DNA of 8,286 bases from Prevotellaceae bacterium. GTDB lineage: Bacteria > Bacteroidota > Bacteroidia > Bacteroidales > Bacteroidaceae. Each line of letters opens with the position of its first letter. Position 1 is the stretch's first letter. The DNA lies in assembly GCA_021204885.1 (NCBI GenBank), contig JAJPYP010000089.1:1-8286 (forward strand), read 5' to 3'. This document shows, in pieces, positions 1 through 6,152 of this stretch. Under the pieces are notes generated by a model. The model searched no databases. It saw nothing but the letters and a program-made list of their open reading frames with translations, and was not told the origin of the DNA. Both the position numbers and the translations under genes were made by a program.

Positions 1-33
1 CTTCAGCCCCTTATACAGCCTTAATTTTAACAT
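1..33 (-). CDS. Possible 5' end of a leftward gene (partial, very uncertain)
   Basis: On the minus strand an ATG at 33-31 opens a frame that stays open to the window edge, giving MLKLRLYKGLK. Eleven codons are too few to identify a family. The only support is a minus-strand promoter-like sequence just upstream (38-69), which shows that something leftward may begin here. If that promoter is real, its start point would fall almost on this ATG, giving a leaderless or nearly leaderless message. The true start could equally lie beyond the window. No function is proposed. Confidence 0.25.
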   Translation of the reverse strand, partial: MLKLRLYKGLK

Positions 34-37
34 GCTG

Positions 38-69
38 CAAAAATACAACTTTTCCCTACTACCTTGAAA
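38..69 (-). promoter_or_regulatory. Candidate leftward Bacteroidota-type promoter
   Basis: Read on the minus strand, TATTTTTG (45-38) fits the Bacteroidota -7 element TAnnTTTG. Exactly 20 bases upstream is TTTC (69-66), one mismatch from the -33 TTTG element, and the usual spacing is about 19-21. It would drive a gene running off the left edge. The match is by eye only, in an AT-rich stretch where chance matches are common. Confidence 0.35.
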
Positions 70-155
70 GGGAAGCCTTGAAAGAATTCGCCCAAACATT
101 GTTAAAAGTTAGCGTGTCGCGCCCCCTTTCATGCTCAAAAACAGCACTAAAAGCG

Positions 156-163
156 TATCTTTG
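156..163 (+). promoter_or_regulatory. Candidate -7 promoter element for the dapB operon
   Basis: TATCTTTG fits the Bacteroidota -7 consensus TAnnTTTG. Transcription would start near 168-170, leaving a leader of about 25-30 bases before the dapB ATG, which is a normal length. There is no good -33 TTTG at the expected spacing; the nearest similar sequence is TTTC at 127-130, several bases too far upstream. This makes it a weak, position-supported promoter call. Confidence 0.45.
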
Positions 164-196
164 CCACTATAATTCAAGAAAAGTGGAAAAGCAGCC

Positions 197-955
197 ATGA
201 ACATTGCATTGATAGGTTATGGAAAGATGGGCAAGACCGTCGAGGAAATCGCCCGCAAGCGGGGACATGAAATCGCCTGCATCGTCGAGATAGACAACCC
301 GGAGGCCTTCTGCTCGGAGGCGTTCAAGCAGGCCGATGTGGCCATTGAGTTCACCTGCCCCGGGGCGGCTTACGGCAACTGCATGAAGGCTTTCGATGCC
401 GGCGTGAAGTTGGTGTCGGGCAGCACCGGTTGGATAGACGGTCATTTGGAAGAGATACGGCGACGCTGTGCCGGGGGAGCCACCCTCTTCTGGTCCTCCA
501 ATTTCAGTTTGGGTGTAAGCGTCTTCTCGGCGGTGAACCGTTACTTGGCCTCCATCATGAACGACTTCCCCGGCTATGATGTCACGATGAGCGAGACCCA
601 TCACATCCACAAGCTCGACGCTCCCAGTGGGACGGCCATCACCTTGGCCAATGACATCGTTTCCCGCCTTGACCGCAAGAGCAAGTGGGTGAAAGGTACC
701 CTGCAAACTCCCGATGGAAAGGTACAAGGCACTACTTCCTACGCCCCTGATGAACTGCCGGTACACGCCATCCGCGAGGGGGAGGTGCCGGGTATACACC
801 GCATCCGTTACGAGTCTGAAGCCGACTCCATTACCCTGATACATGATGCCAAGAATCGTCGCGGCTTCGCCCTCGGTGCCGTATTGGCCGCCGAGTTTAC
901 CGCTACCCATCAAGGTCTTTTAGGGATGGACGACCTCTTCCCGTTTCTTCAATAA
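197..955 (+). CDS. dapB: 4-hydroxy-tetrahydrodipicolinate reductase (DapB)
   Basis: This cytoplasmic enzyme uses NAD(P)H to reduce 4-hydroxy-tetrahydrodipicolinate to tetrahydrodipicolinate in the lysine/meso-diaminopimelate pathway, so it feeds both protein and peptidoglycan synthesis. The 252-residue protein opens with a Rossmann nucleotide-binding loop, GYGKMGK (7-13). GSTGW lies at 75-79 and SSNFSLGV at 100-107. The family signature ETHHIHKLDAPSGTA spans 133-147; by comparison with E. coli DapB, His135 and Lys139 match the catalytic His159 and Lys163, and the SGT loop binds substrate. It is about 20 residues shorter than the E. coli enzyme, with all motifs intact. The ATG at 197 is chosen because the Rossmann strand begins at once (MNIALIGYGKMG). 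It is the first gene of a likely operon, 11 bp ahead of lepB. Confidence 0.97.
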   Translation: MNIALIGYGKMGKTVEEIARKRGHEIACIVEIDNPEAFCSEAFKQADVAIEFTCPGAAYGNCMKAFDAGVKLVSGSTGWIDGHLEEIRRRCAGGATLFWSSNFSLGVSVFSAVNRYLASIMNDFPGYDVTMSETHHIHKLDAPSGTAITLANDIVSRLDRKSKWVKGTLQTPDGKVQGTTSYAPDELPVHAIREGEVPGIHRIRYESEADSITLIHDAKNRRGFALGAVLAAEFTATHQGLLGMDDLFPFLQ

Positions 956-966
956 AAACACGTCCC

Positions 967-2526
967 ATGAAATTCCAAACGCAAGACCCTGACAACGCCG
1001 GCCGTCAAACCGATAATCGCGGTGAAAAGGGACAATCTGCCCGAATACCGACCGCAAGCTGGATTAAAATGGGCATCGTCATGGTGCTCTACCTCGCCTT
1101 CCTTGTCTGGGTGAGGAGCTGGTGGGGACTCATACTGGTGCCCGTCATTTATGATGTCTACATCACCAAGAAGATACCATGGGGATGGTGGAAACGTTCC
1201 CCGAACAAGCAGCTGCGGGCCGTGATGAGTTGGGTAGACGCCATACTCTTCGCGTTGGTGGCCGTCTATTTCGTCAACCTCTACGTGTTCCAGAACTACC
1301 AGATACCCTCCTCCTCGTTGGAGAAGTCGCTTTTGGTGGGCGACTACCTCTACGTGAGCAAGATAAGCTACGGGCCGCGCGTGCCCAACACGCCCCTGTC
1401 GCTCCCTTTGACCCAGCACACGTTGCCGGGACTCAACATCAAGTCTTACTTGGACTGGCCCCACTGGAACTACAAGCGGGTGGCCGGCTTCGGCAAGGTG
1501 AAGCGGGGCGACATCGTGGTGTTCAACTTCCCTGCGGGCGACACCGTGGCCCTCAACAACCAAGCCGAGGATTTCTACAACATGGCCTATAGGGAAGGGC
1601 AGCGTCTTTACCCCAAGAAAATCAACATGGACAGCTTGACGTTGGCACAGCAACAGGCCGTTTACCAGCTTTATTACAGTGCCGGCAGCGCGTACATCCG
1701 CAACAACCCCGGCATCTACGGCAAGGTGGTAACGCGCCCTGTCGACCGCCGGGAGAACTACGTGAAGCGGTGCGTGGGGCTGCCGGGCGACACGCTGCAA
1801 ATCGTGGATACCCAAGTCTACATCAACGGCGTGCCTATAGATAATCCCGAGAACTTGCAGTTCAACTACTTCTTGCAGACCACCGGGCCTTACATTCCCG
1901 AGGCGTTGTTCCGCGAAATAGGCATCAGTGAGGACGACCGCGTGCTCATGACTGACGAGTATGCCTACGAAGAGGGCTTGGTGGAGATGGGCTTTCGCGG
2001 GCGCGATGCCGATGGACGGCTTAACCCCGTCTATCACCTGCCGCTTACCCAAAAGATGTACGACACGTTGGCCGGCAACAAGAAGTTGGTGAGCCGCATC
2101 ATCCGTGAGCCGGAGAGCCTGTCGGGACAGATGTATCCCCTGAACCTGCACACCGGCTGGACGCGCGACAACTTCGGTCCCATCTGGATTCCCGCCAAAG
2201 GCGTCACCATCGCTTTGACGCAGGAGAACCTGCCCATATACGAGCGTTGTATCGAAGCATACGAAGGGAACCGCTTGGAGCGGCGTGCCGACGGCATCTA
2301 CATCAATGGTGAGAAACGCGACAGCTACACCTTCCAAATGGACTACTACTGGATGATGGGCGACAACCGCCACAACTCCGCCGATTCCCGCTATTGGGGC
2401 TTCGTACCCGAGGACCACGTGGTGGGCAAGCCGCTGGTAATATGGCTCTCGCTCGATAAAGACCGTGCTTGGTTTGACGGGCACATCCGCTGGAACCGTC
2501 TCTTCAAGTGGGTACCGGGCGATTGA
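967..2526 (+). CDS. lepB: Type I signal peptidase (LepB), long Bacteroidales form
   Basis: This inner-membrane Ser/Lys protease (peptidase family S26) removes signal peptides from exported proteins. Of its 519 residues, the N-terminus is polar, followed by hydrophobic membrane segments at about 35-67 and 86-108. Next comes the catalytic box IPSSSLEKSLLVGD, where Ser117 is the predicted nucleophile; the usual Met after it is Leu118. The general-base box ENYVKRCVGLPGD puts the catalytic lysine at Lys267. The C-terminal box GDNRHNSADSR is at 465-475, followed by the conserved end VVGKPLVIWLS. At 519 residues it is far longer than E. coli LepB (324): one insert lies between the Ser and Lys boxes (about 190-260) and another between the Lys and C-terminal boxes (about 290-440), which to my knowledge is typical of Bacteroidales. 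It starts 11 bp after dapB and 18 bp before a shorter paralog, so co-transcription is likely. Confidence 0.95.
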   Translation: MKFQTQDPDNAGRQTDNRGEKGQSARIPTASWIKMGIVMVLYLAFLVWVRSWWGLILVPVIYDVYITKKIPWGWWKRSPNKQLRAVMSWVDAILFALVAVYFVNLYVFQNYQIPSSSLEKSLLVGDYLYVSKISYGPRVPNTPLSLPLTQHTLPGLNIKSYLDWPHWNYKRVAGFGKVKRGDIVVFNFPAGDTVALNNQAEDFYNMAYREGQRLYPKKINMDSLTLAQQQAVYQLYYSAGSAYIRNNPGIYGKVVTRPVDRRENYVKRCVGLPGDTLQIVDTQVYINGVPIDNPENLQFNYFLQTTGPYIPEALFREIGISEDDRVLMTDEYAYEEGLVEMGFRGRDADGRLNPVYHLPLTQKMYDTLAGNKKLVSRIIREPESLSGQMYPLNLHTGWTRDNFGPIWIPAKGVTIALTQENLPIYERCIEAYEGNRLERRADGIYINGEKRDSYTFQMDYYWMMGDNRHNSADSRYWGFVPEDHVVGKPLVIWLSLDKDRAWFDGHIRWNRLFKWVPGD

Positions 2527-2544
2527 ACCTTCATCCTTTCCACC

Positions 2545-3264
2545 ATGACCCGTCGCTTGCGCATAATCCTTATCCTTATAGGAGCGTTGCTTGTCGCCGC
2601 CCTGTTGCGCGGTTGTGTGGCCACCTCTTATCGCATTTCCTGCGCGGGTATGGAGGGTAGCCTGTATAGCGGCGACCGCATCTTGGTGAACCGCTGGAGT
2701 TACGGGCTACGCCTTCCCCTGATGGCACTGTGGGGTTATCATCGCTGGCGGACGCGCCCTGTCTTGACACGCGACCTTATCGTGTTCAACAACCCTGCCG
2801 ACCGTTCCACCGCCCTCATCAGCCGGCGCGAGGTTTTCATGGGGCGTTGCTTGGCCGCTGCCGGCGACACCCTCCGGGTAGACAGCACGTTCCTTCCCGT
2901 TCAAGCCGACACGCTTTCCTATCCTTTGGTCATTCCCGCACGCGGACTTAGCGTCGAAGTACACCCTTGGAACCGTGTATTGTTGTGCAACACCCTGCTG
3001 CTGCACGAGCGGCGGGCAGCCGAGATAAGACATGACACCCTCTTTGTAGACGGCAAGCCGGTCAACCGCTACCGCTTCACGAAAGATTACTGCTGGGTGG
3101 GCAGTGAGAACGCCGTCAATACAGATGACTCCCGTCTTTTCGGCTTCGTGCCCCAAGACCACCTCATAGGCAAAGCCGCCTCCATCTGGCTCTCGATAGA
3201 CGACAAGCGCGGCTGGTTCAATGGTCATATCCGTTGGAAGCGCATGTTCAGATGCATCCCTTAA
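2545..3264 (+). CDS. LepB-like S26-family protein lacking both catalytic residues
   Basis: A 239-residue paralog of the preceding LepB. It has one N-terminal membrane segment (about 7-22), then CAGMEGSLYSGDRILVNRWSYG, aligning with the Ser box of the upstream protein, and VFMGRCLAAAGDTLRV, aligning with its Lys box. The C-terminal ends also match closely (IWLSIDDKRGWFNGHIRW against IWLSLDKDRAWFDGHIRW). The residue just before Met37, where the nucleophile should be, is Gly36 (codon ggt). The position of the general-base lysine is Gly100 (codon ggg). The GDNRxxSxDSR box is altered to GSENAVNTDDSR (186-197). The fold is probably kept but Ser/Lys proteolysis should be lost. The frame is intact and codon use resembles its neighbours, so it is not a decaying pseudogene. 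A regulatory or partner role for LepB, or use of nearby Ser33 or Cys34, is speculation. It starts 18 bp after lepB. Confidence 0.9.
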   Translation: MTRRLRIILILIGALLVAALLRGCVATSYRISCAGMEGSLYSGDRILVNRWSYGLRLPLMALWGYHRWRTRPVLTRDLIVFNNPADRSTALISRREVFMGRCLAAAGDTLRVDSTFLPVQADTLSYPLVIPARGLSVEVHPWNRVLLCNTLLLHERRAAEIRHDTLFVDGKPVNRYRFTKDYCWVGSENAVNTDDSRLFGFVPQDHLIGKAASIWLSIDDKRGWFNGHIRWKRMFRCIP

Positions 3265-3326
3265 GCCCGACCTATAAAACCGCTTGGCCTAACCGGTACC
3301 GTAATCTTTAAAGTCTTGTCACCATC

Positions 3327-3983
3327 ATGAAGCGCGTCTTGCTCACCACCGCCTACCTGCCCCCCGTGGTCTACTTCACCAAGCTGCTTGCCTACGACCA
3401 AGTGCTTGTAGAGCAGTATGACCACTACCGGAAGCAGAGTTACCGCAACCGTTGCGTCATTGCAGGGCCCGACGGCCCGCTTACGCTTACCGTTCCTGTT
3501 GTCAAGCCCGAGGGTGAGAAGTGCTATGTGAAAGACATCCGCATCTCCGACCACGGCAACTGGCGCCGCCTGCACTGGAACGCCCTTGTCTCGGCTTACA
3601 ACCAGACTCCATTCTTTACCTATTACCAAGACGACCTGCGCCCATTTTACGAGAAGCGATATGACTTTTTGCTCGATTTCAATGAAGCTTTGTGCCGCCA
3701 TCTATGCGACCTCATGGAGATAACCCCGCACTTGTCGCGCACCGACAGCTACCGCGCGGCAGGCGACATCCTTGATGCCGATGACCTGCGTGACTCCATC
3801 CACCCCAAGCATGGCCACTGCCAAGCTGATCCCTTCTTCACCCCTGCTCCTTACTACCAAGTTTTCCAAGACCGCTTGGGCTTCCTGCCCGATTTGAGCA
3901 TCGTCGATTTGCTCTTCAACATGGGGCGCGAAAGCCTGTTGGTGCTGCAAAAGAGCATCGTGCCGCCACCTGTTAGCGCTTGA
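3327..3983 (+). CDS. WbqC-like family protein
   Basis: This 218-residue protein resembles the WbqC-like family, members of which often sit in O-antigen and polysaccharide loci; its biochemical role is not established. Family-like segments are TAYLPPVVYFTKL (8-20), the stretch NRCVIAGPDGPLTLTVPV (41-58), WRRLHWNALVSAYNQTPFF (79-97) and a C-terminal block rich in conserved aromatics, PYYQVFQDRLGFLPDLSIVD (175-194) followed by LLFNMG. There is no signal peptide or membrane segment, so it is probably cytoplasmic. The ATG at 3327 gives the expected short N-terminus before the YLPP motif. It lies 62 bp after the LepB-like gene with no clear promoter between, so it may be the last gene of the dapB operon. 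A terminator-like hairpin follows its stop codon. The family call is confident; the function is unknown. Confidence 0.85.
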   Translation: MKRVLLTTAYLPPVVYFTKLLAYDQVLVEQYDHYRKQSYRNRCVIAGPDGPLTLTVPVVKPEGEKCYVKDIRISDHGNWRRLHWNALVSAYNQTPFFTYYQDDLRPFYEKRYDFLLDFNEALCRHLCDLMEITPHLSRTDSYRAAGDILDADDLRDSIHPKHGHCQADPFFTPAPYYQVFQDRLGFLPDLSIVDLLFNMGRESLLVLQKSIVPPPVSA

Positions 3984-3988
3984 TTAGC

Positions 3989-4025
3989 CGTCCGTCCGTT
4001 CATCGGTATGATAGGGGGATGGACG
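3989..4025 (+). terminator. Terminator-like hairpin after the WbqC-like gene
   Basis: CGTCCGTCC (3989-3997) pairs with GGATGGACG (4017-4025), nine pairs including one G-U. Inside the loop TCAT (4000-4003) can pair with ATGA (4008-4011). It begins six bases after the WbqC-like stop codon. The following stretch CCTTTCTTGCC is only moderately T-rich, so termination may be inefficient. Its position at an operon end supports the call. Confidence 0.45.
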
Positions 4026-4220
4026 CCTTTCTTGCCTTCGCATAGACCGTGGCTTGAGCCGCTTTGTCATTATTTATTTAAGTCCGCTCCAGCCCGCTTC
4101 CAAAGGGGTGATTTCAGCCGTTTTTATCATAAAGCGACTGTTTTCTGACATTCGCAAGCATATTGTCATCATATTATGAGAATGGCATGGCATTCTTCCA
4201 TTTTCAACAATCGGCTGAAT

Positions 4221-4355
4221 CTAACGAATGCATTCCTTATCCCCTAACGAATGTATTCCTTACCTCCTAACGAATGCATTGATGACACTTTGTCAAATGC
4301 AGTCGTTAGACCCTAAGGAATGCATTCCTTAGACCGCAAGAAATGCATTCCTTGG
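4221..4355. repeat. Six-unit palindromic tandem array, 23-bp period
   Basis: Six 20-bp units begin at 4221, 4244, 4267, 4290, 4313 and 4336, each exactly 23 bp after the last, leaving 3-bp spacers. The centre of each unit is ATGCAT or a one-base variant, and AATG is found at the same position in all six. The fifth unit, CTAAGGAATGCATTCCTTAG (4313-4332), is a perfect 20-bp palindrome. Units 1-3 share the left half CTAACGAATG; unit 4 is a diverged copy in inverted orientation, and unit 6 has a changed left arm. The array is non-coding and lies 159 bp upstream of the DUF4254 gene. It could be a protein-binding array, an intergenic repeat family scattered in the genome, or a variable-number repeat. 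Function is unknown. Confidence 0.85.
4267..4309. repeat. Long inverted repeat at the centre of the 23-bp array
   Basis: Units 3 and 4 of the array face each other. CTAACGAATGCATT (4267-4280) is complementary to AATGCAGTCGTTAG (4296-4309) with one mismatch, and inside it TGACA (4283-4287) pairs perfectly with TGTCA (4291-4295) around a CTT loop. A two-base bulge (GA, 4281-4282) separates the two stems. This gives about 18 pairs in 43 bases, so an RNA hairpin or DNA cruciform is plausible. No T-run follows, which argues against a terminator. Confidence 0.7.
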
Positions 4356-4420
4356 GGCAACATGAAAGGCTTCTGTCAAATTATCCGTTCATGGCGACGA
4401 TTATTTTTCCGATGAGAATT

Positions 4421-4452
4421 GTTGGTTGAATGGATAACTTTGCATAGTTTTG
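4421..4452 (+). promoter_or_regulatory. Promoter upstream of the DUF4254-GT9 genes
   Basis: TAGTTTTG (4445-4452) fits the Bacteroidota -7 element TAnnTTTG, and GTTG (4421-4424), one mismatch from the -33 element, lies exactly 20 bases upstream. Transcription would begin near 4459, giving a leader of about 55 bases. A second -7-like match, TAACTTTG (4435-4442), overlaps the region but has no -33 element at the right distance. Confidence 0.55.
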
Positions 4453-4513
4453 TCCTGTTGTAGGCGATGTTGCCGCAGCTCACCACTTATTCATTGAAAA
4501 TACAGACAGCTTT

Positions 4514-5119
4514 ATGACGTTCACCGAGCTTTGCAATGCCGTTTTCGAGCGCTCCGTCCGCGATTACCATCTAACCGATGATGTAGATGCTCCCATCGAG
4601 AACCCTTTCCCGCCGGAAAGCATCGGGCATTCCCTCTATTTGAAGAACCACATCGATGCGGTGCAATGGCACTTGGAAGACATGATCCGCGACCCCGACA
4701 TCGACCCCGTGGCGGCGTTGGCGCTCAAGCGCCGCATCGACCGTTCCAACCAAGAGCGCACGGACTTGGTGGAAAGGATAGACAGCTATTTCCGGGAGAA
4801 ATACAAGGCGGTCAAGGTGAGGCCCGATGCTGTCATCAATACCGAAAGCCCCGCATGGGCCATCGACCGGCTCTCTATCTTGGCGCTCAAGATTTACCAC
4901 ATGCGGATCGAAGCGGAGCGGGTAGACGGGCAGGCGGCTCGCCGAGCGGAGTGCAAGGCGAAACTTGACGTCTTGTCGGAACAGAAGAAGGACCTTTCGG
5001 AAGCCATCGACTGCCTGCTGGACGACATCGCGGCAGGACGCAAGTACATGAAGGTGTACAAGCAGATGAAAATGTATAACGACCCTGACTTGAACCCCGT
5101 CCTCTATGGCAAGAAGTGA
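4514..5119 (+). CDS. DUF4254 family protein
   Basis: A 201-residue protein of a conserved but uncharacterised Bacteroidota family. Recognisable blocks are LYLKNHIDAVQWHLEDMIRD (41-60), RRIDRSNQERTDLVERID (73-90), INTESPAWAIDRLSILALK (108-126) continuing into IYHMRIEAERVD, and the C-terminal YKQMKMYNDPDLNPVLYGKK (182-201). It is soluble, highly charged and probably mostly helical, with no signal peptide or membrane segment. The stop codon lies inside the following glycosyltransferase gene (14-bp overlap), so the two are very likely translated together and may act together. The repeated pairing of DUF4254 genes with GT9 genes suggests a role in lipopolysaccharide or other surface-glycan synthesis, but that is inference. 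The ATG at 4514 gives the usual short N-terminus and has a promoter match upstream. Confidence 0.88.
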   Translation: MTFTELCNAVFERSVRDYHLTDDVDAPIENPFPPESIGHSLYLKNHIDAVQWHLEDMIRDPDIDPVAALALKRRIDRSNQERTDLVERIDSYFREKYKAVKVRPDAVINTESPAWAIDRLSILALKIYHMRIEAERVDGQAARRAECKAKLDVLSEQKKDLSEAIDCLLDDIAAGRKYMKVYKQMKMYNDPDLNPVLYGKK

Positions 5120-6152
5120 CGCGGGGCATCTTTTGATTGTCCGCTTTTCGGCTATTGGCGACGTGGCGATGGCCGTGCCGGTGGTCTATTCGCTCGCCGT
5201 GCAGTATCCCAAGTGTCGCATCAGGGTGTTGAGTCGCCAAAGGCTTGCCCCGCTTTTCGAGCGGATGCCGGGCAACGTCTCCTTTCGGGGCGTGGACTTG
5301 AAGGGAAAGTATGCGGGGCTTGCGGGGATGGAACGCCTGTACCGGGAATTAAAGAGGGAGCGGTTTGATGCCGTGGCCGATTTCCATGACGTGATACGCA
5401 CCAAATATTTGCGTTGGCGTTTCTCATGGGCAGGGGTGAAAACGGCCTGTTTGGACAAGGGGCGCGAGGGAAAACGGAAGTTGGTGCGTCGCAAGCACAA
5501 GGAGTTGGTGTGTCAGGCTTCGTCGGCCAGCCGTTATGCGGCCGTGTTGCAGGCCATCGGTTATCCCGTGCAGGTGGCGTTCACATCGCTCTTCGGTGAA
5601 GGTAAAGGAGATATTGCCTCTTTAGATTTGCCGATATGCGACAAAGGTATTGACAAGTGGATAGGGGTGGCGCCTTTCGCCGCCCATACGGGGAAAATCT
5701 ATCCGCTCTCCCTGCAAGAAGAGGTGCTTGAGCATCTTTCCCGGCGTAAGGACACGAAGCTGTTTCTCTTTGGCGGCGGGAAAAGGGAGGTAGAGGTATT
5801 GGAGGCGTGGGCGAGGAGATTCCCTCGTGTCTTCTCCGTGGCCGGGAAGTTGACGCTCGGCGGGGAGTTGGCCTTGATGAGCCATTTGGACGTGATGCTG
5901 TCCATGGATTCGGCCAACATGCATTTGGCCTCTTTGGTGAATGTGCCGGTGGTTTCCGTTTGGGGGGCTACCCACCCATACGCGGGATTTATGGGGTGGG
6001 GGCAACCTGCCGACCGGGCGGTACAGGTGGATTTGCCTTGCCGTCCCTGCTCGGTGTATGGGAACAAGCCCTGTTATAGGAAAGATTATGCTTGCCTTAG
6101 GGAAATAACGCCCGACAGGATTGTGGAAAGGATTGAAAAACTCTTTCAGTAA
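5106..6152 (+). CDS. Glycosyltransferase family 9 protein (heptosyltransferase-like)
   Basis: A 348-residue GT-B fold enzyme of the ADP-heptose:LPS heptosyltransferase family (GT9), expected on the cytoplasmic face of the inner membrane to add a sugar to the lipopolysaccharide core. The N-terminal acceptor-side motif is LLIVRFSAIGDVAMAVPVV (9-27). The donor-side domain holds the GT9 motif SMDSANMHLASLVNVPVVSV (266-285) followed by WGATHP, matching the family pattern DSGxMHLAxxxxxPxVxLfGxTxP. The C-terminus has four cysteines (312, 315, 323, 330) in a pattern seen in many family members. Whether the donor is heptose or another sugar cannot be told from sequence. It overlaps the DUF4254 gene by 14 bp at its start and the convergent kinase gene by 7 bp at its end. 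The ATG at 5106 is the only start that keeps the N-terminal strand near the beginning. Confidence 0.9.
   Translation: MARSDAGHLLIVRFSAIGDVAMAVPVVYSLAVQYPKCRIRVLSRQRLAPLFERMPGNVSFRGVDLKGKYAGLAGMERLYRELKRERFDAVADFHDVIRTKYLRWRFSWAGVKTACLDKGREGKRKLVRRKHKELVCQASSASRYAAVLQAIGYPVQVAFTSLFGEGKGDIASLDLPICDKGIDKWIGVAPFAAHTGKIYPLSLQEEVLEHLSRRKDTKLFLFGGGKREVEVLEAWARRFPRVFSVAGKLTLGGELALMSHLDVMLSMDSANMHLASLVNVPVVSVWGATHPYAGFMGWGQPADRAVQVDLPCRPCSVYGNKPCYRKDYACLREITPDRIVERIEKLFQ

Larger units (their letters stand above)
3984..4513. other. 530-bp gene-free region between WbqC-like and DUF4254 genes
   Basis: No convincing gene lies here. It contains a terminator-like hairpin at its left end (3989-4025), about 150 bases in which I see nothing clear (4026-4178), a small imperfect inverted repeat AGAATG / CATTCT (4179-4196), a six-unit palindromic array (4221-4355), and a promoter match near the right end (4421-4452). 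The short frames starting near 4182 and 4187 run only 21-27 codons through the repeats and look like chance. Confidence 0.8.

Noticed and set aside
167..913. A 248-codon open frame antisense to dapB
   Set aside because: DapB on the plus strand has all its family motifs; the antisense translation has none and is explained by codon bias.
949..2484. A 511-codon open frame antisense to lepB
   Set aside because: It lies opposite a gene with clear catalytic motifs; the translation is low-complexity (rich in Val, His, Gly, Ala) with no family resemblance. Long antisense frames are expected from the G/C-biased third codon positions here.
2707..3228. A 173-codon antisense frame that might suggest the LepB-like gene is miscalled
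   Set aside because: The plus-strand protein aligns with the adjacent LepB through several boxes and the C-terminus, so the plus strand is the coding one.
3265..3326. A promoter or terminator between the LepB-like and WbqC-like genes
   Set aside because: No TAnnTTTG match and no stem with a T-run; only an 8-bp palindrome CGGTACCG is present.
4187..4270. A short frame reading through the palindromic repeats (about 27 codons)
   Set aside because: It lacks a promoter or start context, its sequence is dictated by the repeats, and it stops within the array.
4221..4355. The repeat array as a CRISPR
   Set aside because: Spacers are only 3 bp, units are palindromic and diverged, and there are no cas genes nearby.
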